From NCBI GenBank assembly GCA_019264505.1, contig JAHUZY010000445.1, forward strand, positions 1 through 11,333: 11,333 nucleotides of DNA, in the 5' to 3' direction. The stretch is from Phenylobacterium sp. (lineage in GTDB: Bacteria > Pseudomonadota > Alphaproteobacteria > Caulobacterales > Caulobacteraceae). Made by a program: the position numbers and the translations under genes. Shown here in pieces: positions 1 to 6,300 of the stretch; within the stretch, counting starts at the first letter, position 1; each line of letters starts with the position of its first letter. Under the pieces are notes generated by a model. It worked only from the letters and a program-made list of their open reading frames with translations. It searched no databases and was not told the origin of the DNA.

Positions 1-438
1 GTCTTCATATCGCTCCGAGAAGTGCGCCGGCGGATCGTCGTCGCCGATCTCAATGAACGTGGCGACCTTGGACAGGCGGTCCTTCAGCTGGAGGACTGTG
101 TCGCGAAACTCGGAGCCGTAGATGATGGTCTGCGCATCCGAGTCATCGAAGATGTAGAACACCTCGTCGGGCTTGTAGCGGTAGTTGACGTTCACGTGGG
201 TCAGGCGGCCCTTGAAGCAGGCGGCCAGGGCCTCGCCGTACTCTGGGCGGTTGCGCATATAGAACGCCACCTTGTCGCCCGGCTTCGCGCCCCGGGCCAG
301 GATCGCGCGCGCAAGATTGTTCGACCGATGCGACGTCTCCACCCAGGTGATCGTTCGATTCCCGTGAATGAAGGCCGGCGCGTCCGCCGGGAGGGCGTTC
401 GGGAGCGCGTCGAGGATATCGCCGAAATTCCAGGTCAT
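1..438 (-). CDS. Acyl-CoA synthetase (AMP-forming), N-terminal part, cut by window edge
   Basis: This is the first 146 codons of an ANL-superfamily acyl-CoA/acid ligase; the reading frame is still open at base 1. The protein begins MTWNFGDILDALP and continues with the usual N-terminal ligase pattern: a line about the substrate being present (AFIHGNRTITW), then GAKPGDKVAFYMRNRPEY, then VNVNYRYKPDEVFYIFDDSD near residues 105-125. The P-loop and the AMP-binding A-motifs lie beyond the window. The ATG at 436-438 has an AGGAAG ribosome binding site at 446-451 with 7-base spacing. That site overlaps the stop codon of the acyl-CoA dehydrogenase gene upstream, so this is the sixth gene of the leftward operon. 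By context it should activate the pathway's carboxylic acid to its CoA thioester. The sequence style resembles the FadD3/FadD17/FadD19 type, but the substrate cannot be told. Family call is confident; the specific role is inference. Confidence 0.9.
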   Translation of the reverse strand, partial: MTWNFGDILDALPNALPADAPAFIHGNRTITWVETSHRSNNLARAILARGAKPGDKVAFYMRNRPEYGEALAACFKGRLTHVNVNYRYKPDEVFYIFDDSDAQTIIYGSEFRDTVLQLKDRLSKVATFIEIGDDDPPAHFSERYED

Positions 439-449
439 GGGCCTGCTTC

Positions 450-1538
450 CTAAACGGCGATCCAGCCCTGAACGCGGGCGGCCTCGTTACGGACGAGTTC
501 CGGCCCTCCGAGCAGTTGGCGATCCAGACCGATGCGCTTGAACCAGTAGTGCAGCCCGGCGAGGTCGGTGAAACCCATGCCGCCGTGCACTTCGGTGGAG
601 GTCCGCGCGACGAACCGGCCAACCTCGGAGAGGTGTGATTTTGCGTGGCACGCCATCAGGGTCGATTCGTCAGGCGCATGGTCAAAGGCGTGCGCCGCAT
701 ACCAGACCAGCGAGCGGCAGGGCTCGAGGGCCGCCGCCATCTCGGCGCACATGTGCTTGACCGCCTGGAAGGACCCAATCGGCCGGCCAAACTGCACGCG
801 CGTGCCAGCGTAGGCCACGGCCTGTTCGATCATAGCCGTGCCGGCGCCCAGGATGTCGGCGGCCAGCATAATGCGCCCCGCGTCGATGATCCGGCGGGTG
901 GTCCGGCCGCCGCCGCCGGGCAACGGATCGGCCTTGACGCCCGTCATCCGGAGTTCGCCGACTGAGCGGGTCTTGTCGATGGTCGTCAGCGGAATCTGCG
1001 TGAGACCGGGCGCGTCGGCAGCGACCAGGTGCAATGCGCCGGTGGTGTCCGCCACCACGAACAGGTCGGCGTCCGCAGCGTCGAGCACGAACAACGCTGT
1101 CCCGTCCAGCCACCCGTCCCTGGCGACCACCCCGACCCCGTCCCGGCCCTCCACGGCTTGGCTGACCGCGACGGCCGCCCTCGCCGCGCCGCTCGCCAGC
1201 TTCGGCAACCACGCGCGCTGTTGACTGTCGGACCCGCCGAGCAGGATCGCCAGCGGCGCCATGACATGCGCGCCCGCGAAATGCACCGGCGCGACACTGA
1301 AGCCGAGCGCTTCAGCCACAAGCGCGGCTTCCAGCAGGCCAAGGCCCATACCGCCGAATTCCGCGGGAATGATGACCCCCGGCACGCCGAGATCGGCCAG
1401 GCCCGTCGCGACATCGGGGCTGTAGGGCGTCGCCGCGGCGGCGATGTCGCGCACATGCCCCAGCGGGGACTGTTCGCTGAGGTAGCGGGTCACCGCATCC
1501 TGGAGCATGCGCTGTTCGCTCGAGAGACCGAAATCCAT
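450..1538 (-). CDS. Acyl-CoA dehydrogenase, small (probably non-catalytic-Glu) subunit
   Basis: A 362-residue acyl-CoA dehydrogenase-family protein. Visible landmarks are the N-terminal MDFGLSSEQRMLQDAV helix, IIPAEFGGMGLG at about 56-67, the FAD-contacting RVQFGRPIGSFQAVKH at 247-262, and EVHGGMGFTDLAGLHYW at 316-332. Where IVD/FadE26-type enzymes carry the catalytic Glu before Arg, this protein reads DAGRIML (219-225), with Gly in place of Glu. The C-terminal YEGT-type Glu is also absent. It therefore looks like the non-basic half of an alpha2-beta2 heteromer with the gene just upstream. The start is the ATG at 1536-1538, which overlaps the upstream TGA by one base (TGATG) and so implies translational coupling. 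An in-frame TTG at 1553 would add MGPPL but is less likely. The predicted reaction, with its partner, is FAD-dependent alpha,beta-desaturation of an acyl-CoA in the cytoplasm. Confidence 0.9.
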   Translation of the reverse strand: MDFGLSSEQRMLQDAVTRYLSEQSPLGHVRDIAAAATPYSPDVATGLADLGVPGVIIPAEFGGMGLGLLEAALVAEALGFSVAPVHFAGAHVMAPLAILLGGSDSQQRAWLPKLASGAARAAVAVSQAVEGRDGVGVVARDGWLDGTALFVLDAADADLFVVADTTGALHLVAADAPGLTQIPLTTIDKTRSVGELRMTGVKADPLPGGGGRTTRRIIDAGRIMLAADILGAGTAMIEQAVAYAGTRVQFGRPIGSFQAVKHMCAEMAAALEPCRSLVWYAAHAFDHAPDESTLMACHAKSHLSEVGRFVARTSTEVHGGMGFTDLAGLHYWFKRIGLDRQLLGGPELVRNEAARVQGWIAV

Positions 1539-2746
1539 CAGAGGCGGCCCCAATCCGTCGCGAGCTTCGGCTCACGCGGCATGCCGAGCCCCCGCTCGGC
1601 GATGATGTTCTTCTGAATCTGCGCAGTGCCCCCGCCGATGATCAGGCCAAGCTGGAACATGTAGGCCTGCTGCCAGCCGCCGTGGGCGCGCAGGTGCGGA
1701 CTACTTTCGTAGAGCACGCCGAGCTCGCCAAGAGCGTCGATGGCCAGCGCCGATATCTGGTGTGCCAGCTCGCAAGCCTGCAGCTTGACGATTAGCCGCG
1801 CGAGCCCTGCGTCGCCACCGTTCGCCGAGGCGCTCAGGACGCGGAGCCCATTGAACTTCATCGCCGCGAGTTCCGCCTGCAGCCGCAGCAGACGATCTCG
1901 CAGGATCGGGTTGTCCATGATCCGGCCATCGCCGGCCGTCTCAGTCCGCATCAGCTCCGCCAAGGCAAGGAAGCGGCTCTCGAGCTGGCCCGGGTCCCCC
2001 AGCATTCCGCGTTCGTGCTTGAGGGTGGCGTTGGCGACGAACCAGCCCTGCCCGCGCTTTCCCACGATCTGGGACTTCGGGACGCGCACGTCGGTGAAGA
2101 AGGTCTCGTTGAACTCGCCGTGCCCGGTCATGGTCACCAGGGGGCGAACCTCGATCCCCGGCGTCTTCATTGAAAAGATCAGATAGCTGATCCCGTCATG
2201 CTTGGCCTTGTCGGGCTCGGTGCGCACGAGGCAGAAGATCATGTCGGCCTCGCGCGCCGTGCTGGTCCAGATCTTCTGGCCATTGATGAGGAAGTCATCG
2301 CCATCCTCCGTCGCGCGCGTCTGGAGGCTGGCGAGGTCCGACCCCGACCCAGGTTCGGAATATCCCTGACACCAGATCACTTCGCCGCGAATGGTCGGCC
2401 CGATCCATCGCCGTTTCTGCTCTTCCGTGCCGAGTTCCAGGAGGGTTGGAACCAGCATGGAAATGCCCTGGCTCTGCAGCCCAGGCGGCACGCTAGCCCG
2501 GGCGAATTCCTCGCCGATGATGCGGGACTTCAGGATGTCCGGCGCGGCCCCATACCCTCCATATTCCTTCGGGATGGTCCGCGCGGCGTAACCATGGGCG
2601 ATCAACAGTTTTTGCCAGGCTACCGCTTCTGCGGAGGGCCGCTGCGCAGCCCCGCCGCCCTTGGGGGCGGCATGGCGGTGGGCCTCAAGAAAGACGAGCA
2701 CTTCGCGCCGAAAAGCCTGGTGTTCGGCGCTGTAGGTGAGATCCAT
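1538..2746 (-). CDS. Acyl-CoA dehydrogenase, large catalytic subunit
   Basis: A 402-residue acyl-CoA dehydrogenase. It shows the substrate/FAD loop WCQGYSEPGSGSDLASLQTR at about 125-144, the ING-QKIWTS strand at 155-162, ATLKHERGMLG at 240-250, and the C-terminal GGGTAQIQKNIIAERGLGMP at 371-390. In the last block the Glu of the MCAD-type YEGT motif is Gly. In the helix-G block, Glu245-Arg246 sits where isovaleryl-CoA dehydrogenase and mycobacterial FadE26 place their catalytic base, so Glu245 is the likely base. The length is normal for the family. The ATG has AAAGGA at 2754-2759 with 7-base spacing. It lies 49 bases downstream of the DUF35 gene and overlaps the small-subunit gene by one base. 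The pair of unequal adjacent dehydrogenase genes suggests a heterotetramer of the ChsE4-ChsE5 type. That pairing is known from actinobacterial cholesterol side-chain degradation, but substrate identity here is inference. Confidence 0.93.
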   Translation of the reverse strand: MDLTYSAEHQAFRREVLVFLEAHRHAAPKGGGAAQRPSAEAVAWQKLLIAHGYAARTIPKEYGGYGAAPDILKSRIIGEEFARASVPPGLQSQGISMLVPTLLELGTEEQKRRWIGPTIRGEVIWCQGYSEPGSGSDLASLQTRATEDGDDFLINGQKIWTSTAREADMIFCLVRTEPDKAKHDGISYLIFSMKTPGIEVRPLVTMTGHGEFNETFFTDVRVPKSQIVGKRGQGWFVANATLKHERGMLGDPGQLESRFLALAELMRTETAGDGRIMDNPILRDRLLRLQAELAAMKFNGLRVLSASANGGDAGLARLIVKLQACELAHQISALAIDALGELGVLYESSPHLRAHGGWQQAYMFQLGLIIGGGTAQIQKNIIAERGLGMPREPKLATDWGRL

Positions 2747-2795
2747 CAGCCTGTCCTTTCAAGAGGATCGTGCTGGCGCTTCCGTGGGGCGCAGC

Positions 2796-3227
2796 TCATG
2801 GCGCGACCTGTTCGGATGGCTGGAAGCAAGGCAGGCGGAAGCCGTCTCCAAGCTCTCGGAAGACCAGTTCGACGGGGATGCCCAGTATTAACGTGTTGCT
2901 GTCGCAGTTCAGCAACCGGCTCGCCATCCGCACGCCTTCGTCGAGCTCAACCAGCGCTGCGACATAAGGGATTTCCGTGGCGAAGGCGGGATGAAGCGCC
3001 TGATGGGTGACGGTCCACGAATAGAGGCTGCCGGTCCCGCGGACGGGCGTCCAGGCGAAATCTGGAGACCCGCACCGCGCGCACATGTAGCGCGGGAGGA
3101 ACCGCCAGGCGCCGCAGCCCGAACAACGCTGGAATCGCAGCCGCCCATCCTGGCATTGCTGCCAGAAGGCCTCGTCCATGGGATCCTGGGTCCTGGGAAG
3201 CGGCGCGGGAACGGTGGGAGGTTGCAT
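2796..3227 (-). CDS. Zinc-ribbon/OB-fold (DUF35) partner of the thiolase-like protein
   Basis: A 143-residue protein with the DUF35 architecture. An N-terminal helix (PMDEAFWQQCQDGRLRFQRC) leads into a rubredoxin-like zinc ribbon with Cys35, Cys38, Cys49 and Cys52 (CSGC...CARC). An OB-fold follows from about residue 60 (GTGSLYSWTVTHQALHPAF, then PYVAALVELDEGVRMASRL). DUF35 proteins are commonly encoded beside SCP-2/Ltp thiolase-like genes. In the ChsH2-Ltp2 case the DUF35 domain binds the aldolase and is needed for its activity. Here the gene follows the thiolase-like gene by only 5 bases, and its AGGA site (3238-3241) lies inside the end of that gene, so co-translation is likely. No hydratase (MaoC) domain is fused to it, unlike ChsH2; a MaoC protein is instead encoded separately in the divergent operon. 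It probably acts as a structural or acyl-CoA-binding subunit rather than as an enzyme alone. Confidence 0.88.
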   Translation of the reverse strand: MQPPTVPAPLPRTQDPMDEAFWQQCQDGRLRFQRCSGCGAWRFLPRYMCARCGSPDFAWTPVRGTGSLYSWTVTHQALHPAFATEIPYVAALVELDEGVRMASRLLNCDSNTLILGIPVELVFRELGDGFRLPCFQPSEQVAP

Positions 3228-3232
3228 GGGTG

Positions 3233-4399
3233 TCAGTTCCTCAAGATCGCCAGACTGCCGTCACCGAGATCGCCCCATCCGGTGACCAGCCCGATACTGG
3301 CGCCTGGCACCTGGCGCGCTCCGGCGGCGCCGCGAAGTTGGCGCACGGCTTCCAGCACATGATTGAGTCCCCAGACGTGGGCTTCGCTAAGCAGACCGCC
3401 ATGGGTGTTCAGGGGATAGCGACCGCCGAGCTGGATCTGGCCGTCTTTCACAAAGTCGTAGATGCCGCCGGGCGCGCTGAAACCCAGCGCTTCCAGCTGC
3501 AGCAGCACGACATAGGTGAAGCAGTCGTAGACCTGCAGGAAGTCCATGTCGCGGGCGGTGACGCCGGCCATCTCGAAGGCTCGGGGCGCGGCGTAGGACA
3601 GGCCGATCTTGAGCATGTCGGGCCGGGAGGGAATGTCATCTGCTGGATAGGGGTGGCCTTCCGCTGCGCCGGCGATCAGCACGGGCCGGTGCGGCATGTC
3701 GCGCGCCCGCTCGGCGCTGGTGACCACAACCGCGCAGGCGCCATCCGTCTCGAGGCAGCAGTCGTACAGACGGAAGGGCTCGGAAATCCACCGCGCGCCC
3801 AGGTAGGCGTCCATGTCCAGAGGTTGGCCATAGGTCACGGCCCGTGGGTTGAGCTGGGCGTGCGCACGGCAGGCCAGGGCCACCTCGCCCATCGCCTCGT
3901 CGGGCACCCCGTAGAGGTGCTTGTGGCGCATCGCGATCCAGGAATACATTTGTGCCGGCATCATCACGCCGTAGGGCATGTAGAAACCCTGGATGGTGCG
4001 GGTCAGCGTGTTCATGTTCATGGCCCGCTGCGGCGGCCGGCCCGGCTTTGGACGAAGCGCGGAGTAGCCATTCCACCCCAGCACCACGAGGACGTTGTCG
4101 GCGACGCCGGCAGCAACGGCCGTTGCGGCGTTCTGCAGCGCTGTGGTGGGGCTAGCTCCACCCATATGCACAGTGGAGGCGTACCGCAGCACATCGACAC
4201 CAAGGTTGGCGGCAAGCTCCTCGGACGATGTGTAGATCGGAGGCGGCACCATCCCGTCAATCTGCGAGGGCTTGAGCCCCGCGTCGGCGATGGCCTTGCG
4301 GGCCGCCTCCAGCATCAGGTCCACGGCGGTGCGTTCCGAGCCTTTGACGTATTCGGTCTCGCCGATGCCAACGATGGCGGCCTTGTCGCTGAAACTCAC
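3233..4399 (-). CDS. Thiolase-like lipid-transfer protein (SCP-2/Ltp type), probable aldolase or acyltransferase
   Basis: A 388-residue thiolase-fold protein. Family landmarks are the N-terminal [20 protein letters not shown], the block [18 protein letters not shown] (75-92), [20 protein letters not shown] (288-307), and [18 protein letters not shown] (331-348). The nucleophilic Cys that true thiolases carry in the 75-92 block is missing. The C-terminal CxG Cys is also missing ([13 protein letters not shown]). A Cys-independent reaction such as retro-aldol cleavage, as in Ltp2, therefore fits better than thiolysis. The start chosen is GTG at 4397-4399, because an AGGA ribosome binding site lies 7 bases upstream and the protein then begins [11 protein letters not shown], the usual family start. 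Longer in-frame starts exist at 4423 (ATG) and 4477, the latter reaching into the upstream gene. It lies 56 bases after the ADH and 5 bases before the DUF35 partner. The family call is strong; the aldolase role is inferred. Confidence 0.9.
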   Translation of the reverse strand: MSFSDKAAIVGIGETEYVKGSERTAVDLMLEAARKAIADAGLKPSQIDGMVPPPIYTSSEELAANLGVDVLRYASTVHMGGASPTTALQNAATAVAAGVADNVLVVLGWNGYSALRPKPGRPPQRAMNMNTLTRTIQGFYMPYGVMMPAQMYSWIAMRHKHLYGVPDEAMGEVALACRAHAQLNPRAVTYGQPLDMDAYLGARWISEPFRLYDCCLETDGACAVVVTSAERARDMPHRPVLIAGAAEGHPYPADDIPSRPDMLKIGLSYAAPRAFEMAGVTARDMDFLQVYDCFTYVVLLQLEALGFSAPGGIYDFVKDGQIQLGGRYPLNTHGGLLSEAHVWGLNHVLEAVRQLRGAAGARQVPGASIGLVTGWGDLGDGSLAILRN

Positions 4400-4405
4400 G
4401 GCTCT

Positions 4406-4411
4406 TTCCTG
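4406..4411 (-). promoter_or_regulatory. Ribosome binding site that decides a GTG start
   Basis: On the minus strand this reads CAGGAA, with AGGA at 4407-4410, 7 bases before the GTG at 4397-4399. The two longer in-frame starts of the thiolase-like gene (4423 and 4477) have no comparable site in front of them. This favours the GTG start. Confidence 0.7.
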
Positions 4412-4455
4412 TCTTTCGAACATCGGCGAAGCGTTACGATCTGAAGACTGTTGCT

Positions 4456-5550
4456 CTAGGTGGGCGGGATCAGGCACGAGTGGATGGACTCATCTCCGGC
4501 CACTTGGCGCGCGAGCGTCCGGATGGCCAGTTCAGCGTCCTTCAACTCGAAGTCGTGAGTGTGCATCAGCTCAAGTGGCAGCGACCGTGCCTCGATCAGG
4601 TCGATGGCCTTGCGGTATCCCGACGAGGTCACGCCGATCGCCCCCCTGATGGTGATTTCCTTGAAGACGATCAGGTCTGAGACAAAGTCCGGTATGGGCT
4701 TGAATCCCTTCACCCCCGCCAGGACGATCGTACCGCCGGGACGCACATAGCTGAGGGCTTCGCGCACCGGGTCGGTGGCGTAGGAGGTCACCTCCACGAC
4801 GACATCGGCGCCACGCCCGCCGGTGAGTTCTTTGATGCGTTCGATGGCGTTCTCGTTCTGGACATCGATCGTATGGTGCGCCCCGAAGATCCGGCTGAGG
4901 TCGAGCTTGCGGGCGTCGGCGGCCATGCCCGTCACGATGATCTTCCCAGCACCCGCCTGCCGCGCGGCGATGACGCTGGCCAGACCGCGCTGGCCCGGCC
5001 CCAGGATGACGATAGTGTCGCCGACCTGGGTCTGAGGGATCTCCACCGCCCAGCGGAACCCGGCCCCCAGCGGGTTGAACATCACCGCGAGCTCGGGCGG
5101 CAAGGTTTTGTCCATCTTGTGAACGATCGTGTTGGGGGCGAGGTACATGTACTGGGCATAGGCGCCCCAGAGCCCCGGCATGTTCGATAGCGGAATGTAG
5201 GAATAGATCTGCCGGTCGGCGCACAGGTGGTAGCGGCCGCCTAGGCAGGTGTCGCAGCTGTGACAAGACAGCATGGTCTCGACGGCGACCCGATCGCCGA
5301 CATCGACGCCCCAGCGGCGCGCGGCCTTGTCGCCGATCGCCTCGATGATCCCTACGGGCTCGTGCCCGGGGATCACCGGCATCGGCGTCTTCAGAACCCC
5401 CTCGAATTGCTCGTAGTCGCTGCCACAGATCCCGCAGGCCTCGATCCTCAGAATCGCGCTGTCGGCTTCGATATCGGGGATGGGCAAGTCACGCATTTCA
5501 AGCGTGCGCGGCGCCGTCTGAACCATCGCGAAGGTTTTGGCGGGGATCAC
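4456..5550 (-). CDS. Zinc-dependent medium-chain alcohol dehydrogenase (MDR family)
   Basis: A 364-residue medium-chain dehydrogenase/reductase. Catalytic-zinc ligands Cys42 (ACGICGSD) and His63 (PGHEPVG) are present. So is the four-Cys structural zinc lobe at Cys96, Cys99, Cys102 and Cys110. The nucleotide-binding Rossmann loop is [13 protein letters not shown] at about 181-193. The usual third catalytic-zinc position, Glu in an EPL motif, reads Asn159-Pro-Leu here, which is uncommon. It is the first gene of the leftward operon. The GTG start at 5548-5550 has a strong GGAGG at 5559-5563 with 8-base spacing; an ATG eight codons in (5526) lacks such support. It probably oxidises an alcohol (or reduces a ketone or aldehyde) intermediate of the pathway with NAD(P). 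Threonine- or sorbitol-dehydrogenase-like alternatives cannot be excluded from sequence alone. Confidence 0.9.
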   Translation of the reverse strand: MIPAKTFAMVQTAPRTLEMRDLPIPDIEADSAILRIEACGICGSDYEQFEGVLKTPMPVIPGHEPVGIIEAIGDKAARRWGVDVGDRVAVETMLSCHSCDTCLGGRYHLCADRQIYSYIPLSNMPGLWGAYAQYMYLAPNTIVHKMDKTLPPELAVMFNPLGAGFRWAVEIPQTQVGDTIVILGPGQRGLASVIAARQAGAGKIIVTGMAADARKLDLSRIFGAHHTIDVQNENAIERIKELTGGRGADVVVEVTSYATDPVREALSYVRPGGTIVLAGVKGFKPIPDFVSDLIVFKEITIRGAIGVTSSGYRKAIDLIEARSLPLELMHTHDFELKDAELAIRTLARQVAGDESIHSCLIPPT

Positions 5551-5558
5551 GGGCTTCG

Positions 5559-5563
5559 CCTCC
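5559..5563 (-). promoter_or_regulatory. Strong ribosome binding site (GGAGG) for GTG-started ADH gene
   Basis: The minus strand reads GGAGG followed by 8 bases and then GTG at 5548-5550. It is the best Shine-Dalgarno match in the window and decides the GTG start over the ATG at 5526. Confidence 0.75.
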
Positions 5564-5579
5564 GGCTGCGCAGCGCCAA

Positions 5580-5588
5580 TTTATAACA
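5580..5588 (-). promoter_or_regulatory. Putative extended -10 element of leftward operon
   Basis: On the minus strand this reads TGTTATAAA, which matches an extended -10 (TGnTATAAt-like). It would place a transcript start roughly 20-25 bases before the GTG of the ADH gene. No convincing -35 hexamer is visible, which fits the extended -10 type. It lies inside the left arm of the palindrome, so a bound regulator would cover it. Confidence 0.5.
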
Positions 5589-5614
5589 CATATATGTGGC
5601 CGGAAACGTATATC

Positions 5615-5623
5615 TGTTATATC
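5615..5623 (+). promoter_or_regulatory. Putative extended -10 element of rightward operon
   Basis: On the plus strand this reads TGTTATATC, the mirror image of the leftward element and also an extended -10-like sequence. A start near 5630 would leave a leader of about 55-65 bases before the first gene. No clear -35 box is visible. It lies within the right arm of the palindrome. Confidence 0.45.
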
Positions 5624-5686
5624 TCCATCTAGGCAAGGACCTTCGGTCAGCTTCCGCAGGCTCACGCCCTCAGCCCTTCGCATGGA

Positions 5687-6271
5687 ATGAACCCAATGAC
5701 CGCCGACGCCCCGAGGATCGACCTTCTGAGCCTGGAAGAGGCGGCGAACGCGGCCGGGTCGGTGGGGATTTCCGAACAGATGGCGCCGCTCAGCGTGTTT
5801 CGGGTCCTCCTGCGGCATCCGGCGGTGGCGGGCGAGCTTGCCTCCACGCTCACCACCCTTCTCTTTCGCGGCAACAAGCTCGACGCCCGCCTGCGCGAAC
5901 TGATCATCATGCGGATCGGCTGGAGGACCGGCTCGGTCTACGAGTGGACCCAGCACTGGCGGGTGGCCCGCGGGCTCGACATTCCCGAGACCGACCTGGC
6001 GGCTTCCCGTGACTGGAGGGGAGCCGCGAACCTGTCGGAGGCCGACAGGGCTGTGCTGCAGGCCACCGACGACACGCTCGATCAGGGCATGATCTCGGAC
6101 GCCGCCTGGGAGGCCTGCTGCCTCCATCTGGCGACGGAGGCCGAACGCATTGAGCTGGTGGTTGCGATCGGCAACTGGACCATGTTCTCCCAGCTACTGA
6201 AGAGCCTGCGCATTCCGCTGGAAGACGGTGTCGAGGCCTGGCCGCCGGACGGCCATGCGCCCCGAACCTGA
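5687..6271 (+). CDS. Carboxymuconolactone decarboxylase (AhpD-like) family protein
   Basis: A 194-residue, all-helical protein of the CMD family. The family signature is clear at about 68-90: ARLRELIIMRIGWRTGS followed by VYEWTQHW. It keeps the Glu and His of the CMD-type YEW..H motif but has no CxxC pair, so it is not a peroxidase-type AhpD. A second helical half (LSEADRAVLQATDDTLD, then IELVVAIGNWTMFSQLLKSL) follows. It is the first gene of the rightward operon. The start is uncertain: the ATG at 5687 has no clear ribosome binding site, while an ATG three codons later at 5696 has GGA at 5684-5686. Proteins of this type recur in aromatic and steroid/terpenoid catabolic clusters, mostly without a proven reaction. 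The true reaction here is unknown; a decarboxylase, hydrolase or isomerase step on a cyclic intermediate would be a guess. Confidence 0.85.
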   Translation: MNPMTADAPRIDLLSLEEAANAAGSVGISEQMAPLSVFRVLLRHPAVAGELASTLTTLLFRGNKLDARLRELIIMRIGWRTGSVYEWTQHWRVARGLDIPETDLAASRDWRGAANLSEADRAVLQATDDTLDQGMISDAAWEACCLHLATEAERIELVVAIGNWTMFSQLLKSLRIPLEDGVEAWPPDGHAPRT

Positions 6272-6291
6272 GTGTCCCACCCCATAGAGCC

Positions 6292-6295
6292 GGAG
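6292..6295 (+). promoter_or_regulatory. Ribosome binding site of MaoC gene
   Basis: GGAG lies 5 bases before the ATG at 6301, within the 29-base gap after the CMD-family gene. It supports this start. Confidence 0.6.
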
Positions 6296-6300
6296 TTTCC

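Larger units (their letters stand above)
5579..5624. promoter_or_regulatory. Large imperfect palindrome, candidate operator between divergent operons
   Basis: The AT-rich island in the 136-base divergent gap is an inverted repeat centred on CCGG (5600-5603). Positions 5582-5601 pair with 5621-5602 at 16 of 20 sites. The mismatches are at 5589, 5595, 5598 and 5599. The outer arms are TATAACA (5582-5588) and TGTTATA (5615-5621). Inside the left arm is a perfect 12-bp palindrome, CACATATATGTG (5587-5598). Such symmetry is typical of sites bound by dimers or pairs of dimers. The IclR-family regulator encoded at 9223-10005 is the only regulator in the window and so the first candidate; an unlinked TetR-type protein is an alternative. 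The symmetry is seen directly; the binding partner is inferred. Confidence 0.7.

Noticed and set aside
1539..1553. TTG start giving a five-residue longer small dehydrogenase subunit
   Set aside because: The family normally starts at MDF, and the ATG at 1536-1538 forms a TGATG coupling with the upstream gene.
2198..3010. A 270-codon plus-strand frame across the end of the DUF35 gene and start of the large dehydrogenase
   Set aside because: It spans two well-supported genes on the opposite strand and resembles no known protein.
3230..4444. A 404-codon open frame on the plus strand
   Set aside because: It lies antisense to the thiolase-like gene, has no recognisable domain, and its composition (rich in His, Gly, Val) is what reversed high-GC codons give.
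4400..4477. Longer starts for the thiolase-like protein (ATG at 4423 or start at 4477)
   Set aside because: The added residues are unlike the family, the 4477 start overlaps the ADH gene, and the GTG at 4399 has a much better ribosome binding site.
5640..5686. Short GACC/GGTC and AGC/GCT stems in the leader of the rightward operon
   Set aside because: The stems are four bases or fewer and not supported as an attenuator or riboswitch.
5682..5690. Minimal leader ORF ATG-GAA-TGA overlapping the ATG at 5687
   Set aside because: It is two codons long and has no ribosome binding site. It could affect initiation of the CMD gene but is most simply chance.
5498..6127. A 209-codon minus-strand frame crossing the divergent promoter gap
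   Set aside because: It is antisense to the CMD-family gene, crosses the AT-rich palindrome and has no family features.
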